Part shown: positions 26,625 to 33,957 of the stretch, one piece after another
How the letters are laid out: every line of letters starts with the position of its first letter
Position numbering within the stretch: position 1 is the first letter of the stretch
Assembly (NCBI RefSeq): GCF_007829885.1
Contig: NZ_VIWW01000001.1
Location: 5,456,001-5,520,000, forward strand
Source of the DNA: Streptomyces brevispora
GTDB lineage: Bacteria > Actinomycetota > Actinomycetes > Streptomycetales > Streptomycetaceae
Length of the DNA stretch: 64,000 nt
Direction: 5' to 3'
Translations under genes and position numbers: made by a program
The notes under the pieces: generated by a model
Told to the model about the DNA's origin: nothing
The model's input: the letters and a program-made list of their open reading frames with translations, nothing else
Database searches by the model: none

Positions 26625-26915
26625 GTGAAGTACGCGAAGACTGCTGCGTTCGTTGTCGGTTCCGTGGTCGCTCTCGGAACGGCTGCTCCCGCCTTCGCCG
26701 TCACCACCGCCATGGCTCCGAACTTCAGCCTCGACAGCGGCGTCAACCAGGTGATGGCGGCGGCCCCGCAGGCCGTCTACCCGGTCGTCGACACCGTCGG
26801 AGGCGCCGCCCAGGCACTGCAGAAGGACGGCACCGTCACCAAGGTCGCCGGCCAGGCCACCGGTGCGGCCAAGAGTGCGGCCCCGCTCGTGGGCGGCCTC
26901 CCGCTCGGTGGCTGA
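26625..26915 (+). CDS. Small exported protein of the coat island, not a chaplin or rodlin
   Basis: A 96-residue protein starting VKYAKTAAFVVGSVVALGTA, nearly the same signal-peptide start as the short chaplin (VKYTKIAAVAAGT). Cleavage is likely after PAFA. The mature part of about 70 residues is Ala/Val-rich with no cysteine (NFSLDSGVNQVMAAAPQAVY, VGGAAQALQKDGTVTKVAGQ) and ends PLVGGLPLGG. I do not recognise the family. Position between a chaplin and rodlins and the shared leader suggest a coat or developmental function. GTG 26625 with AAGGGA upstream. Confidence 0.75.
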   Translation: MKYAKTAAFVVGSVVALGTAAPAFAVTTAMAPNFSLDSGVNQVMAAAPQAVYPVVDTVGGAAQALQKDGTVTKVAGQATGAAKSAAPLVGGLPLGG

Positions 26916-27002
26916 CCCGTCCCAGGACGGCAGTTCCCGACTCGAAGCGTTCCGCATCTCTCCGGTGCGGTGCCTCCCGTGAACAGACGGATGGCAGAAG
27001 CA

Positions 27003-27015
27003 CCGTTCGAGTGAA
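27003..27015 (+). promoter_or_regulatory. CRTTYGRGTGRA motif upstream of rodlin 2
   Basis: CCGTTCGAGTGAA ends 83 nt before the rodlin 2 start. It is almost identical to the elements at 24935-24947, 25112-25124 and 27918-27930, each upstream of a coat gene. Confidence 0.5.
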
Positions 27016-27098
27016 GCGCCACAACCATTCCCGCCGCCGTGAGTTGATCAAAGCGCTCAGGACAGGCGGGCAACAGAAAACCCCAGAAGGGCTATTTC

Positions 27099-27509
27099 AT
27101 GATCAAGAAGATTATGGCCTCGGCAGCCGTCGCTGCTTCCATCGTCGGCGTCTCCGCCGCGGCGGCCCCCTCGGCCATGGCGATCGGCAACGACCAGGGC
27201 ACCACCTCGGTCAACGGCAACGGTGCCATGCAGTCGTACGGCAACTCCGCCACCCACGGCGACTGGAGCCCGCAGTTCGCGCTCATCCAGGGCTCGCTCA
27301 ACAAGCCCTGCATCGCCCTGCCCGCCAAGGTCAACGCCGGTTCGCTGCTCGGTGTCGTTCCGGTTTCGGTCCAGGACCTCAACGTCCTGTCGTCGCCGCA
27401 GAACCAGCAGTGCACCGAGAACTCCACTCAGGCCAAGGGTGACGAGGCGCTGTCGCACATCCTGGACAACATCCCGATCCTGTCCGGCAACGGTGCCGCC
27501 AACAACTAG
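27099..27509 (+). CDS. Rodlin 2
   Basis: A 136-residue secreted rodlin. Signal peptide about 1-30 (MIKKIMASAAVAASIVGVSA to AMA). Mature blocks IGNDQGTTSVNGNGAMQSYG, IQGSLNKPCIALPAKVNAG, SSPQNQQCTENSTQAKGDEA and LSHILDNIPILSGNGAANN. Two cysteines as in rodlin 1. ATG 27099 follows AGAAGGG. It is closest to the rodlin at 28002-28415 in the N-terminal half and to rodlin 1 in the C-terminal half. It is monocistronic, with its own upstream motif. Confidence 0.95.
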   Translation: MIKKIMASAAVAASIVGVSAAAAPSAMAIGNDQGTTSVNGNGAMQSYGNSATHGDWSPQFALIQGSLNKPCIALPAKVNAGSLLGVVPVSVQDLNVLSSPQNQQCTENSTQAKGDEALSHILDNIPILSGNGAANN

Positions 27510-27693
27510 TGGTTCCTGTTCCACCCGTGGGGCCGACTCGTCCACGCGGCAGCCGATGTCCGGCCGCCCGGACGCGTCGGCCCCATGCCGTGTGCCCGGG
27601 GTGCGGCCCGGAACGTCCCCGAAAGGACGGGCCGCTGGGCCGGTTGCCGTAGTGACACCGGGACGTGCCCGCCGTACCGGGTATGGCCCACTC

Positions 27694-27885
27694 ATGGACA
27701 ATTACGACAGCAGCCGCCCGCAGGACCGGCACCGTCACGCGGAAGACGTCACACCGATCTACGACCGCCTCCTCGCCGAGTGGCAGGCGACCCGGGGCGA
27801 TCCGCAGCCCGCGGAGCCCGGCCCGCCCCGCGCGGGCGGCCTCGTACCGGCGGCACGCACCTCGGGCGAGGCCTTCCAGGGTTGA
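27694..27885 (+). CDS. Small hypothetical protein
   Basis: A 63-residue hydrophilic frame, MDNYDSSRPQDRHRHAEDVT, then PIYDRLLAEWQATRGDPQP and an Ala/Gly-rich tail. The segment DVTPIYDxLLAEWQATR resembles small conserved Streptomyces proteins that I cannot name. No strong ribosome site precedes ATG 27694. It sits between rodlins 2 and 3 with codon use like its neighbours. Treat as probable but unproven. Confidence 0.45.
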   Translation: MDNYDSSRPQDRHRHAEDVTPIYDRLLAEWQATRGDPQPAEPGPPRAGGLVPAARTSGEAFQG

Positions 27886-27917
27886 CGGCAAGGCGTCGAA
27901 CTTACGCCGGATGCAAC

Positions 27918-27930
27918 CCATTTGAGTGGA
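27918..27930 (+). promoter_or_regulatory. CRTTYGRGTGRA motif upstream of rodlin 3
   Basis: CCATTTGAGTGGA ends 71 nt before the rodlin 3 start, preceded by GCAAC, much as the long-chaplin copy is preceded by GTAAC. Confidence 0.5.
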
Positions 27931-28001
27931 ACTGCGCAACCGACGCCTCCGTAAGGGGTTGATCAGTACGTTCCAGAACGGAACGCTTCGAAAGGTGAAG
28001 T

Positions 28002-28415
28002 GTGATGAAGAAGATGATGGCCGGCGCGGCAGTGGCCGTGTCCATGGTCGGCCTGTCCGCCGCGATGGCCCCCTCGGCCATGGCGATCGGTAACGACCAG
28101 GGCACGACGTCGGTCAACGGCAACGGCGCCGTGGACTCGTTCGGCAACGCTGTGACCCGGGGCGACGGCAGCCCGCAGGTCGAGCTCGTCCAGGGCTCGC
28201 TGAACAAGCTCTGCGTCGGCGCGCCGATCAAGGCCAACGCCGGTGCGCTCGTGGGTCTGCTCGTGCCTGTCGCGGTCCAGGACATCAACGTCCTGCACTC
28301 GCCGCAGAACCAGCAGTGCGCCGACAACTCCGTCCAGGCCAAGGGCGACGAGGCCCTTTCGCACCTGGTGGACGACATCCCGGTCCTCTCCGGGAACGGC
28401 GTCGCCAACAACTGA
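28002..28415 (+). CDS. Rodlin 3
   Basis: A 137-residue secreted rodlin. Signal peptide about 1-30 (MKKMMAGAAVAVSMVGLSAA). Mature blocks IGNDQGTTSVNGNGAVDSFG, VQGSLNKLCVGAPIKANAG, HSPQNQQCADNSVQAKGDEA and LSHLVDDIPVLSGNGVANN. It is the most divergent of the three: LC replaces PC and the central loop is one or two residues longer. GTG 28002 is preferred over ATG 28005 because it aligns with the starts of the other two; AAAGG lies upstream. Confidence 0.94.
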   Translation: MMKKMMAGAAVAVSMVGLSAAMAPSAMAIGNDQGTTSVNGNGAVDSFGNAVTRGDGSPQVELVQGSLNKLCVGAPIKANAGALVGLLVPVAVQDINVLHSPQNQQCADNSVQAKGDEALSHLVDDIPVLSGNGVANN

Positions 28416-28433
28416 CGCCTGACACACGTGCCA

Positions 28434-28463
28434 CGGGCGGTCCGGGAAGTTCCGGGCCGCCCG
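28434..28463 (+). terminator. First hairpin after rodlin 3
   Basis: CGGGCGG / CCGCCCG enclose an inner CCGGGAAGTTCCGGG self-pairing core, 18 nt after the rodlin stop. Confidence 0.6.
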
Positions 28464-28490
28464 CGGTCCGTCGGCGGGGCACCCGAGCAC

Positions 28491-28530
28491 GTGCGAGGCC
28501 CACCGCTCCACGGGGCGGTGGGCCTCGCAC
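28491..28530. terminator. Strong bidirectional hairpin between rodlin 3 and DUF5949
   Basis: A perfect 16-bp stem GTGCGAGGCCCACCGC / GCGGTGGGCCTCGCAC with an 8-nt loop, 16 nt beyond the stop of the convergent DUF5949 gene. Placement between convergent genes makes it a shared terminator. Confidence 0.82.
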
Positions 28531-28546
28531 GTCGCACCGGGGCCGG

Positions 28547-29047
28547 TCAGCCCAGGCTGCGTACCGGCAGGACGCAGTGGGCGGAGGTCACGATGACATC
28601 CGGGTCACCGGCGAAGGACCGCAGCGTCTCCTCGGTCACCGGCCGCCCCGGCGCACCCTGCGGCCACGGGCGCGTGGCGAACATCGCGTGCACCTCGCCC
28701 TGTTCGCGGGCGACCGCCAGCCACTCCGGCGGTGCGGGGTACTGGGCGGTGAAGTGAGGCAGCGTCAGGACCGCCTGTCCTGCCTGGACGAGGAGTTTCA
28801 CCGGGAGCCCCGGCAGTTCGTCGGCGCGCACCGGGCCGCCGCTGACCGGAAGGCCGCTGCGCTCCAGAGCGATGTGCATGGCCGCCTCGCCGGCCGCCGG
28901 GCCGTCCGAACCGTCGCCGAGCGAGTAGACGAGCAGGAAGGCGACGTCCTGTCCGTTGTGGGGGTGCTCACCGCTCCAGCCGATCAGGGTGAGGGTGCCC
29001 AACTGGGCCTGGGTGAACGTGCCGGTGGCTGTCTGGGGGGAGGTCAT
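28547..29047 (-). CDS. DUF5949 family protein
   Basis: A 166-residue cytoplasmic protein. Blocks LGTLTLIGWSGEHPHNGQDVA, LVYSLGDGSDGPAAGEAAM, LPVKLLVQAGQAVLTLPH, MFATRPWPQGAPGRPVTEE and a final HCVLPVRSLG (markers only) agree with DUF5949 as I know it. It is an actinobacterial family without known function. ATG 29047 was chosen as the first in-frame start giving family similarity. It is monocistronic and converges on rodlin 3. Confidence 0.72.
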   Translation of the reverse strand: MTSPQTATGTFTQAQLGTLTLIGWSGEHPHNGQDVAFLLVYSLGDGSDGPAAGEAAMHIALERSGLPVSGGPVRADELPGLPVKLLVQAGQAVLTLPHFTAQYPAPPEWLAVAREQGEVHAMFATRPWPQGAPGRPVTEETLRSFAGDPDVIVTSAHCVLPVRSLG

Positions 29048-29295
29048 GTCCGGCACCCTAACCGGCCGCGACCGGTCGATCTCCATGCGTATCACCCGAT
29101 CGAGGGAGAGTTGAGGATATCGGTGGTCAACGCCCCTGGACCGGCCCGTTCCGGGGTACGGACCGGGTGTCCGCGTTAAATCGGTTGACGCCACCGGACC
29201 GCCCCGGGCTATCGTTTGCGACGTTACGGGCGGCGGAAGAGACCGCTGTTCCCGGACCGTGCGTGTCGTGCGTGAACCAGGAGGTGAGGACATTG

Positions 29296-29367
29296 ATGAC
29301 TGTCGTTGCGGTGGGCGCTGCCCACAAGCCGAAGAGCATCGTTCCCACCCCCGTGGCCGCCGGCTGA
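29296..29367 (+). CDS. Possible leader peptide upstream of rsgA
   Basis: A 23-residue mini-ORF, MTVVAVGAAHKPKSIVPTPV then AAG. A near-ideal ribosome site, AGGAGGTGA (29279-29287), precedes it: 8 nt to an in-frame TTG 29293 and 11 nt to ATG 29296. It ends 61 nt before the TTG start of rsgA. No known family. It could be a translated leader that couples or attenuates rsgA, or the true start of an unknown micro-protein. Confidence 0.45.
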   Translation: MTVVAVGAAHKPKSIVPTPVAAG

Positions 29368-29428
29368 CCTTCTTCGAACTTCTGCGCCGCCGTGCGCAGT
29401 GCCGGGGCCACCCTGTGAAGGGTTTCCC

Positions 29429-30613
29429 TTGTCCTCCCCGATTTCATCCCCTTTCTCCTCCCTCTCCTCTGCTCCTCAGGGCTCCTCGTCGGCGCACCCG
29501 CTGGCCGCGTACGGCTGGGACGACGGCTGGGCGGCCGAGTTCGCCCCGTACGCCGCGCAGGGGCTGCTGCCCGGCCGCGTCGTGCGGGTGGACCGCGGGC
29601 AGTGCGACATCGTCACCCCGCGGGGCACCCTCCGCGCCGACACCGCGTTCGTCGTGCCCCGCGACCCGATGCGGATCGTCTGCACGGGCGACTGGGCCGC
29701 CGTCGACCCCGTCGGCGACCCGCAGTTCGTCCGTACGCTGCTGCCGCGGCGCACGGCGTTCGTCCGCTCCACCTCGTCCAAGCGCTCCGAGGGCCAGGTG
29801 CTCGCCACCAACATCGACCACATCGCCATCTGTGTCTCACTGGCGGTGGAACTCGACCTGGGGCGGGTCGAACGGTTCCTGGCCCTCGCCATGTCCAGCG
29901 CCGGCGGTGACGCGCTTCTGCGTGACGGGGCATCGGCCGTGGACGGGGCCGCCGAGACGCTCGTCGTCCTGACCAAGGCCGACCTGGTCCCGGACGCCGC
30001 CACCCTGTCCCACCTCGTCCAGGACGTCGAGCGCCTCGCGCCGGGGGTGCAGGTGCTGCCCGTCAGCTCCGCGACCGGTGAGGGCGTCGACGTGTTCGCC
30101 GCGATCGTCTCCGGCGGTACGAGCGTGCTGCTCGGGGCATCCGGCGCGGGCAAGTCCACCCTCGCCAACACCCTGCTCGGGCACGACGAGATGGAGGTGC
30201 GGGCGACCCGCGACATGGACGGCAAGGGCCGGCACACCACCACGACCCGCAATCTGCTGGTGCTGCCCTCCGGCGGAGTCCTGATCGACACCCCGGGACT
30301 GCGCGGGGTCGGCCTGTGGGACGCCGAGACCGGCGTCGGCCAGGTCTTCTCCGAGATCGAGGCACTGGCCGGGCAGTGCCGGTTCCACGACTGCGCCCAC
30401 GAGGCCGAGCCGGGCTGCGCGGTGCAGGCGGCGCTCAAGGACGGATCGCTGCCCGAGCGCCGCATGGACAGCTACCGCAAGCTGCTGCGCGAGAACCAGC
30501 GCATCGTCGCCAAGACCGATGCCCGGGTCCGCTCCGAGCTCCGTCGCGACTGGAAGCGCAAGGGGGCCGAGGGCCGGGCCGCCATGGAGGCGAAGCGCGG
30601 CCGGGTGCGCTAG
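29429..30613 (+). CDS. rsgA: Ribosome small-subunit-dependent GTPase A
   Basis: A 394-residue circularly permuted GTPase of 30S maturation. An OB-fold occupies about residues 45-110. The G motifs come in permuted order: G4 TKAD, then G1 GASGAGKST, switch with TTTTR and G3 DTPG. The zinc-binding tail has CRFHDCAHEAEPGC. The start is taken as TTG 29429 because GAAGGG sits 6 nt upstream; the N-terminus is Ser-rich and poorly conserved. A mini-ORF precedes it. It may be a second, actinobacterial RsgA-like copy, since Streptomyces often carry more than one. Confidence 0.9.
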   Translation: MSSPISSPFSSLSSAPQGSSSAHPLAAYGWDDGWAAEFAPYAAQGLLPGRVVRVDRGQCDIVTPRGTLRADTAFVVPRDPMRIVCTGDWAAVDPVGDPQFVRTLLPRRTAFVRSTSSKRSEGQVLATNIDHIAICVSLAVELDLGRVERFLALAMSSAGGDALLRDGASAVDGAAETLVVLTKADLVPDAATLSHLVQDVERLAPGVQVLPVSSATGEGVDVFAAIVSGGTSVLLGASGAGKSTLANTLLGHDEMEVRATRDMDGKGRHTTTTRNLLVLPSGGVLIDTPGLRGVGLWDAETGVGQVFSEIEALAGQCRFHDCAHEAEPGCAVQAALKDGSLPERRMDSYRKLLRENQRIVAKTDARVRSELRRDWKRKGAEGRAAMEAKRGRVR

Positions 30614-30686
30614 CCGGAGGCGCCCTGGGCGGCGTCCGGAAACCGCGACTGAGGCGGTGCGCGACGCCGCCCAGCTGGACGGTGTC

Positions 30687-30910
30687 ATGGACGAAGAGAC
30701 CAGGTACGAGGCGGTGAGCAGCCGCGACGCGCGTTTCGACGGGGAGTTCTTCGCCGTCGAGACGACCGGTATCCACTGCCGGCCGAGCTGCCCCGCCGTC
30801 ACTCCCAAGCGGAAGAACGTCCGGTTCCACCCGACCGCGGCCGCCGCTCAGGGCAACGGTTTCCGGGAGTGCCGACGCTGCCGCCCGGACGCCGTCCCCG
30901 GCTCCGCGGA
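30687..30910 (+). pseudogene. Truncated Ada/AlkA-type DNA repair regulator (Ada zinc domain only)
   Basis: ATG 30687 opens MDEETRYEAVSSRDARFDGE and the Ada metal-binding domain with its four zinc cysteines Cys31, Cys35 (CRPSC), Cys62 and Cys65 (CRRC). Homologues continue with an AraC helix-turn-helix and a 3-methyladenine glycosylase domain, about 480 residues in all. Here family similarity ends after RPDAVPGS at about 30905-30910 and the frame enters the antisense of a glycosidase fragment, stopping at 31388. It is therefore the 5' end of a repair gene cut by a deletion. Confidence 0.8.
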
Positions 30911-31473
30911 CCAGTACGTCGCCGGTGGACTGGATGAAGGCGCGGAGCGTGAGGGTGCCGGCCGAGGTGGTGACGGTGCCCTGGAGTTCGGCGGTGCGCA
31001 GCCGCATCCGCCAGTCGATGCCCGTGATGGTGCCGGCCGGCTCCAGCGTGAAGTGGCCGATCGGGAGCCGGGCGAGGCCGAAGAGCGAGCCGTACTCGGG
31101 GCGGTGGTCCTGGACCTCGGAGTGCTGGACGTCGAACCGGATCGCCGTGGTCTCGGCGCCGGGCTCCGCGTAGATGCCGGAGCCGAGCCGGCCCGTTGCC
31201 CAGGTACGGGCCCTCGTACCAGGTCCTCGGCAGCTTCTGCCAGTGCAGATCGGCGTCGTCGAGGACGGTGTTCCAGCTGTCGGCGGGGGAGTGCACCGCG
31301 ACAGGGGCCGTGGCGGCCGTGTCCGGGGCGGCGGCCTGGGCCGGGACGGCCGCGCCGCCCACCACGAGGGCTCCGCCGAGCGCGGTAGTGGTGGCGAGAA
31401 CGGTTCTGCGGGAGGGGGCGGACGACAGGGAGTCGGTTCGGGGGAGGGCGGCGGGGTCCGGTGCTGTGGGCAA
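30910..31473 (-). pseudogene. Truncated, frameshifted Tat-exported glycosidase-like gene
   Basis: TTG 31473 (AGGAG upstream) opens a peptide with a twin-arginine signal (SRRTVLATTTALGGALVVGG, AQA cleavage). It reads into DSWNTVLDDADLHWQKLPRT and WYEGPYLGNG. A frameshift near 31195 is needed to continue LGSGIYAEPGAETTAIRFDV, QHSEVQDHRPEYGSLFGLA and LPIGHFTLEPAG. This matches the N-terminus of large actinobacterial GH95-like/fucosidase-type secreted enzymes as I remember them. Similarity stops at about 30910, where the Ada fragment begins, so most of the enzyme is gone. Confidence 0.65.
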
Positions 31474-31699
31474 GGCATCTCCTGGCGACTCGTACGCAGG
31501 CGGGCGCAAAAATTCATCCGAGCTATGTCCTCGCGAAAGGTTGACTTGAGCTACTTGGGCGTCAACGAGAGACGAGAGATCGGATGCGTCTCTATCCATG
31601 TGATCAGACTTCGTCCATGTGACGTCGTGTCGAGGCCGCACGCCCCACATCGGTGCCGGGGCGCCCCGGCGACGTCGGTGCCGGAGCGTCCCGCCGACG

Positions 31700-32182
31700 T
31701 CAGTGCCAGAAGAGCGCGCCCAGCCATGCCCCTGTCACCAGCAGGCAGGCGAACAGTTCGACCAGCACGGAGTAGCCGGTGGCCCGCATCACCGAGCGGA
31801 CCGAGGCCCACCCCGCCCCCCGGCTGCCCAGCCGCAGCCGCTCCGCCCCGTAGATCACGCCCACGTACCCGGCGACCGCGCCCACCACCGGGATGACGAA
31901 GAAGCCGACGATCGCACCGATCCCGCCGAGCATCAGCGTCTTGCGCGGCGCCCCCGCCTCGTGCGGGTGGCGCGGCGGCAGCAGCGGCTTCAGCGCCTGG
32001 TTCACCAGCAGGAGCACGGTGGCGCCGATCAGTACGCCCCAGGAGGCCGGGGTGTTGACCGTGAGCGCCCACCACAGCACGGCGGCCCAGACGATCGCCT
32101 GACCGGGCACGCCCGGCACCAGCACGCCGATCAGGCCGAGCAGCATGACCAGGCCCACGGCGACGAGCTGCCACACACTCAT
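31700..32182 (-). CDS. DUF456 family membrane protein
   Basis: A 160-residue protein with about five predicted spans. It opens LVAVGLVMLLGLIGVLVPGV PGQ in the family manner (a Gly/Pro-rich first span). A polar loop follows (PPRHPHEAGAPRKTL), then a Gly-rich pair of spans (GGIGAIVGFFVIPVVGAVAG) and a final span. The two GxxxG-type glycine-zipper repeats are characteristic of DUF456. Function unknown. It is single and its start ATG 32182 has GCAGG upstream. Confidence 0.8.
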   Translation of the reverse strand: MSVWQLVAVGLVMLLGLIGVLVPGVPGQAIVWAAVLWWALTVNTPASWGVLIGATVLLLVNQALKPLLPPRHPHEAGAPRKTLMLGGIGAIVGFFVIPVVGAVAGYVGVIYGAERLRLGSRGAGWASVRSVMRATGYSVLVELFACLLVTGAWLGALFWH

Positions 32183-32297
32183 CTGACCAGCCTGCCGGAG
32201 TCCGGCCGGTCCCGCCCGTCGTCGATACCCGGAGCGGGGCCCGTCGGTGCAGCTCAGAGCGTTTCGTCGGGAGTCGGGTCCCGCGGAGCCCGCGAGC

Positions 32298-33287
32298 TCA
32301 GGCCCGCGGCCTGCGGGACACCCAGCCCCGCTCGTAGGCGTGCCAGCCCAGCTGGAGCCGGGTCGACACCCCGGTGAGCTCCATCAGGCCCTTGACCCGG
32401 CGCTGCACGGTCCGCAGTCCCAGTTCCAGCTGTTTCGCCACACTGGCATCGGTCAGCCCGGCCAGCAGCAGTGACAGGATCTCCAGATCCGTCGGATCGG
32501 GCCCGGTCGTGTTCTCCCGCAGCAGCCCGCTCTCGCCGAGCCGCAGCGGCATCGCCTCCCGCCACACCGCCTCGAAGAGCCCCATCAGCGACTCCAGCAA
32601 CCCGGAGGCGTGCACGACCAGGGCCGCCGGCTCCACACCGCGGCCGGTCAGCGGCACCATCGCCAGGGAGGCATCGGCGACGACCAGCTTCGTCGGTACC
32701 CGGTCCACGACCCGGCACTGCTCATCACGGCTCAGCGCCGCCGACAGCTCCAGAATCCCGGACGGCAGCCCGAGCACCTCGCGCTCGACCACCACCCGGA
32801 ACGACACCCCGCGGGTGGCGGCCTGCTCCTCGGACTCGTTGTCGTGGCCGCTGACCGCGATCGGCTTCCCGGTCACCAGGGCGCACACCTCGCTCGTCGC
32901 GCCCAGTTGGAGCTGATGGAAACGGTGCGCCACCGCGCTCGCGCCGGTGACCACTTCGACCAGGTCGTGGACGGCGGGCTCGGCGGCGTCCGCCCGGTAC
33001 TCCTCGGCCAGCAGCGCCGCCGCCAGCTCCGCCTGCTCCAGCTCATGGCGTTGCTGCTTCAGCAGCGCCCCCAGCGCGACCGTGGGCGGCGCCGCCACCC
33101 ACCGCCGCGTATGGGCCGACGACTGGGCTGCCAGGCCGTGCTGCTCCAGCCGCCGCAGCGCCCGCTCGGTCACCGGTTCGGGAAGCGCCAGCCGGTGCGC
33201 GAGATCGGGGAGCTCGGCGGCTCCCAGTGCCACGAGCGCGCGATAGGTCGATTCCTGTCTCTCGTCGAGCCCTATGGCTTCCAGCAT
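32298..33287 (-). CDS. TrmB-like / LuxR-type transcriptional regulator
   Basis: A 329-residue regulator. The N-terminal winged helix is TrmB-like (LDERQESTYRALVALGAAEL, VTERALRRLEQHGLAA). The middle is a sugar-binding-type or PLD-like region (VVVEREVLGLPSGILELSAA). The C-terminus is a LuxR helix-turn-helix (PTDLEILSLLLAGLTDASVA, LGLRTVQRRVKGLMELTGV). Such hybrids are common in Streptomyces and often sit next to small unknown or peptide genes. It is divergent from the uncertain frame at 33499. Target unknown. Confidence 0.85.
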   Translation of the reverse strand: MLEAIGLDERQESTYRALVALGAAELPDLAHRLALPEPVTERALRRLEQHGLAAQSSAHTRRWVAAPPTVALGALLKQQRHELEQAELAAALLAEEYRADAAEPAVHDLVEVVTGASAVAHRFHQLQLGATSEVCALVTGKPIAVSGHDNESEEQAATRGVSFRVVVEREVLGLPSGILELSAALSRDEQCRVVDRVPTKLVVADASLAMVPLTGRGVEPAALVVHASGLLESLMGLFEAVWREAMPLRLGESGLLRENTTGPDPTDLEILSLLLAGLTDASVAKQLELGLRTVQRRVKGLMELTGVSTRLQLGWHAYERGWVSRRPRA

Positions 33288-33498
33288 CCTCGGACCCCTC
33301 CCCGGACGCAGTGCTTCGGTGTCATCTCGTGCTCCTCGGCCGAACGGCCGTGGCGGAAAGCGGCCACGGCGTAAACCCGCCTTGGCGCATCATCGCCGTA
33401 CCGCCCGCCCCTCTGTCAATGTTGCGCCACCGCAGCACCAACAACCTCCGGAACATGGTGTTTTGCGCGACCCGTTATGATTTCGCTTGGGGAGAGTG

Positions 33499-33819
33499 AT
33501 GCGTCCGATACCGCGTACGGCGCTGGGTGCGGCCGGTGAGCGCAACGGCAGGCTGCGCGGTGTCGCCACCGTTTTCGTCGGCGACGGCGAACACGCCGCA
33601 CACCGCGAAAGCGGCGAAAACGGCGGCGTCCGGGGTGCGTTCGACGGCATCGCCGGCGTGCGACTCCTCTGCGGTGGCAAGGGGATCGGCGACAGCCCCT
33701 GCGCCTTCGGTGTCTTCGAGGTATCGCCCGAGGAAGTACCGTACGAAATAGGCCTGTTCGCGACGAACGTCGGCGGTCCGGCGCCGGTCCGGGTGTCCGA
33801 CGCCCACTCCGTGCGCTGA
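33499..33819 (+). CDS. Uncertain small protein divergent from the TrmB/LuxR regulator
   Basis: A 106-residue frame from ATG 33499 with GGGGAG directly upstream and a good -10 box TATGAT at 33477-33482. The product is Gly-rich (VATVFVGDGEHAAHRESGEN to GLFATNVGGPAPVRV). No family recognised. A minus-strand frame through the same bases (ending ...HHSPQAKS at 33475) also shows high third-position GC but has no convincing start. I lean to the plus strand because of promoter and ribosome site. Confidence 0.35.
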   Translation: MRPIPRTALGAAGERNGRLRGVATVFVGDGEHAAHRESGENGGVRGAFDGIAGVRLLCGGKGIGDSPCAFGVFEVSPEEVPYEIGLFATNVGGPAPVRVSDAHSVR

Positions 33820-33957
33820 CGCCGGATCACCAGACCGCCCGCCGGGCGTCCTTCCCGTGGGGGGTGGGGCCGCCCGGCGGGCCTTTTCCCGGCGGGCCGC
33901 GGTCACATTTTCGGGATGATCCGTTTTCGCGCGGCCCCCGCGGTGGACAATAAGGGC

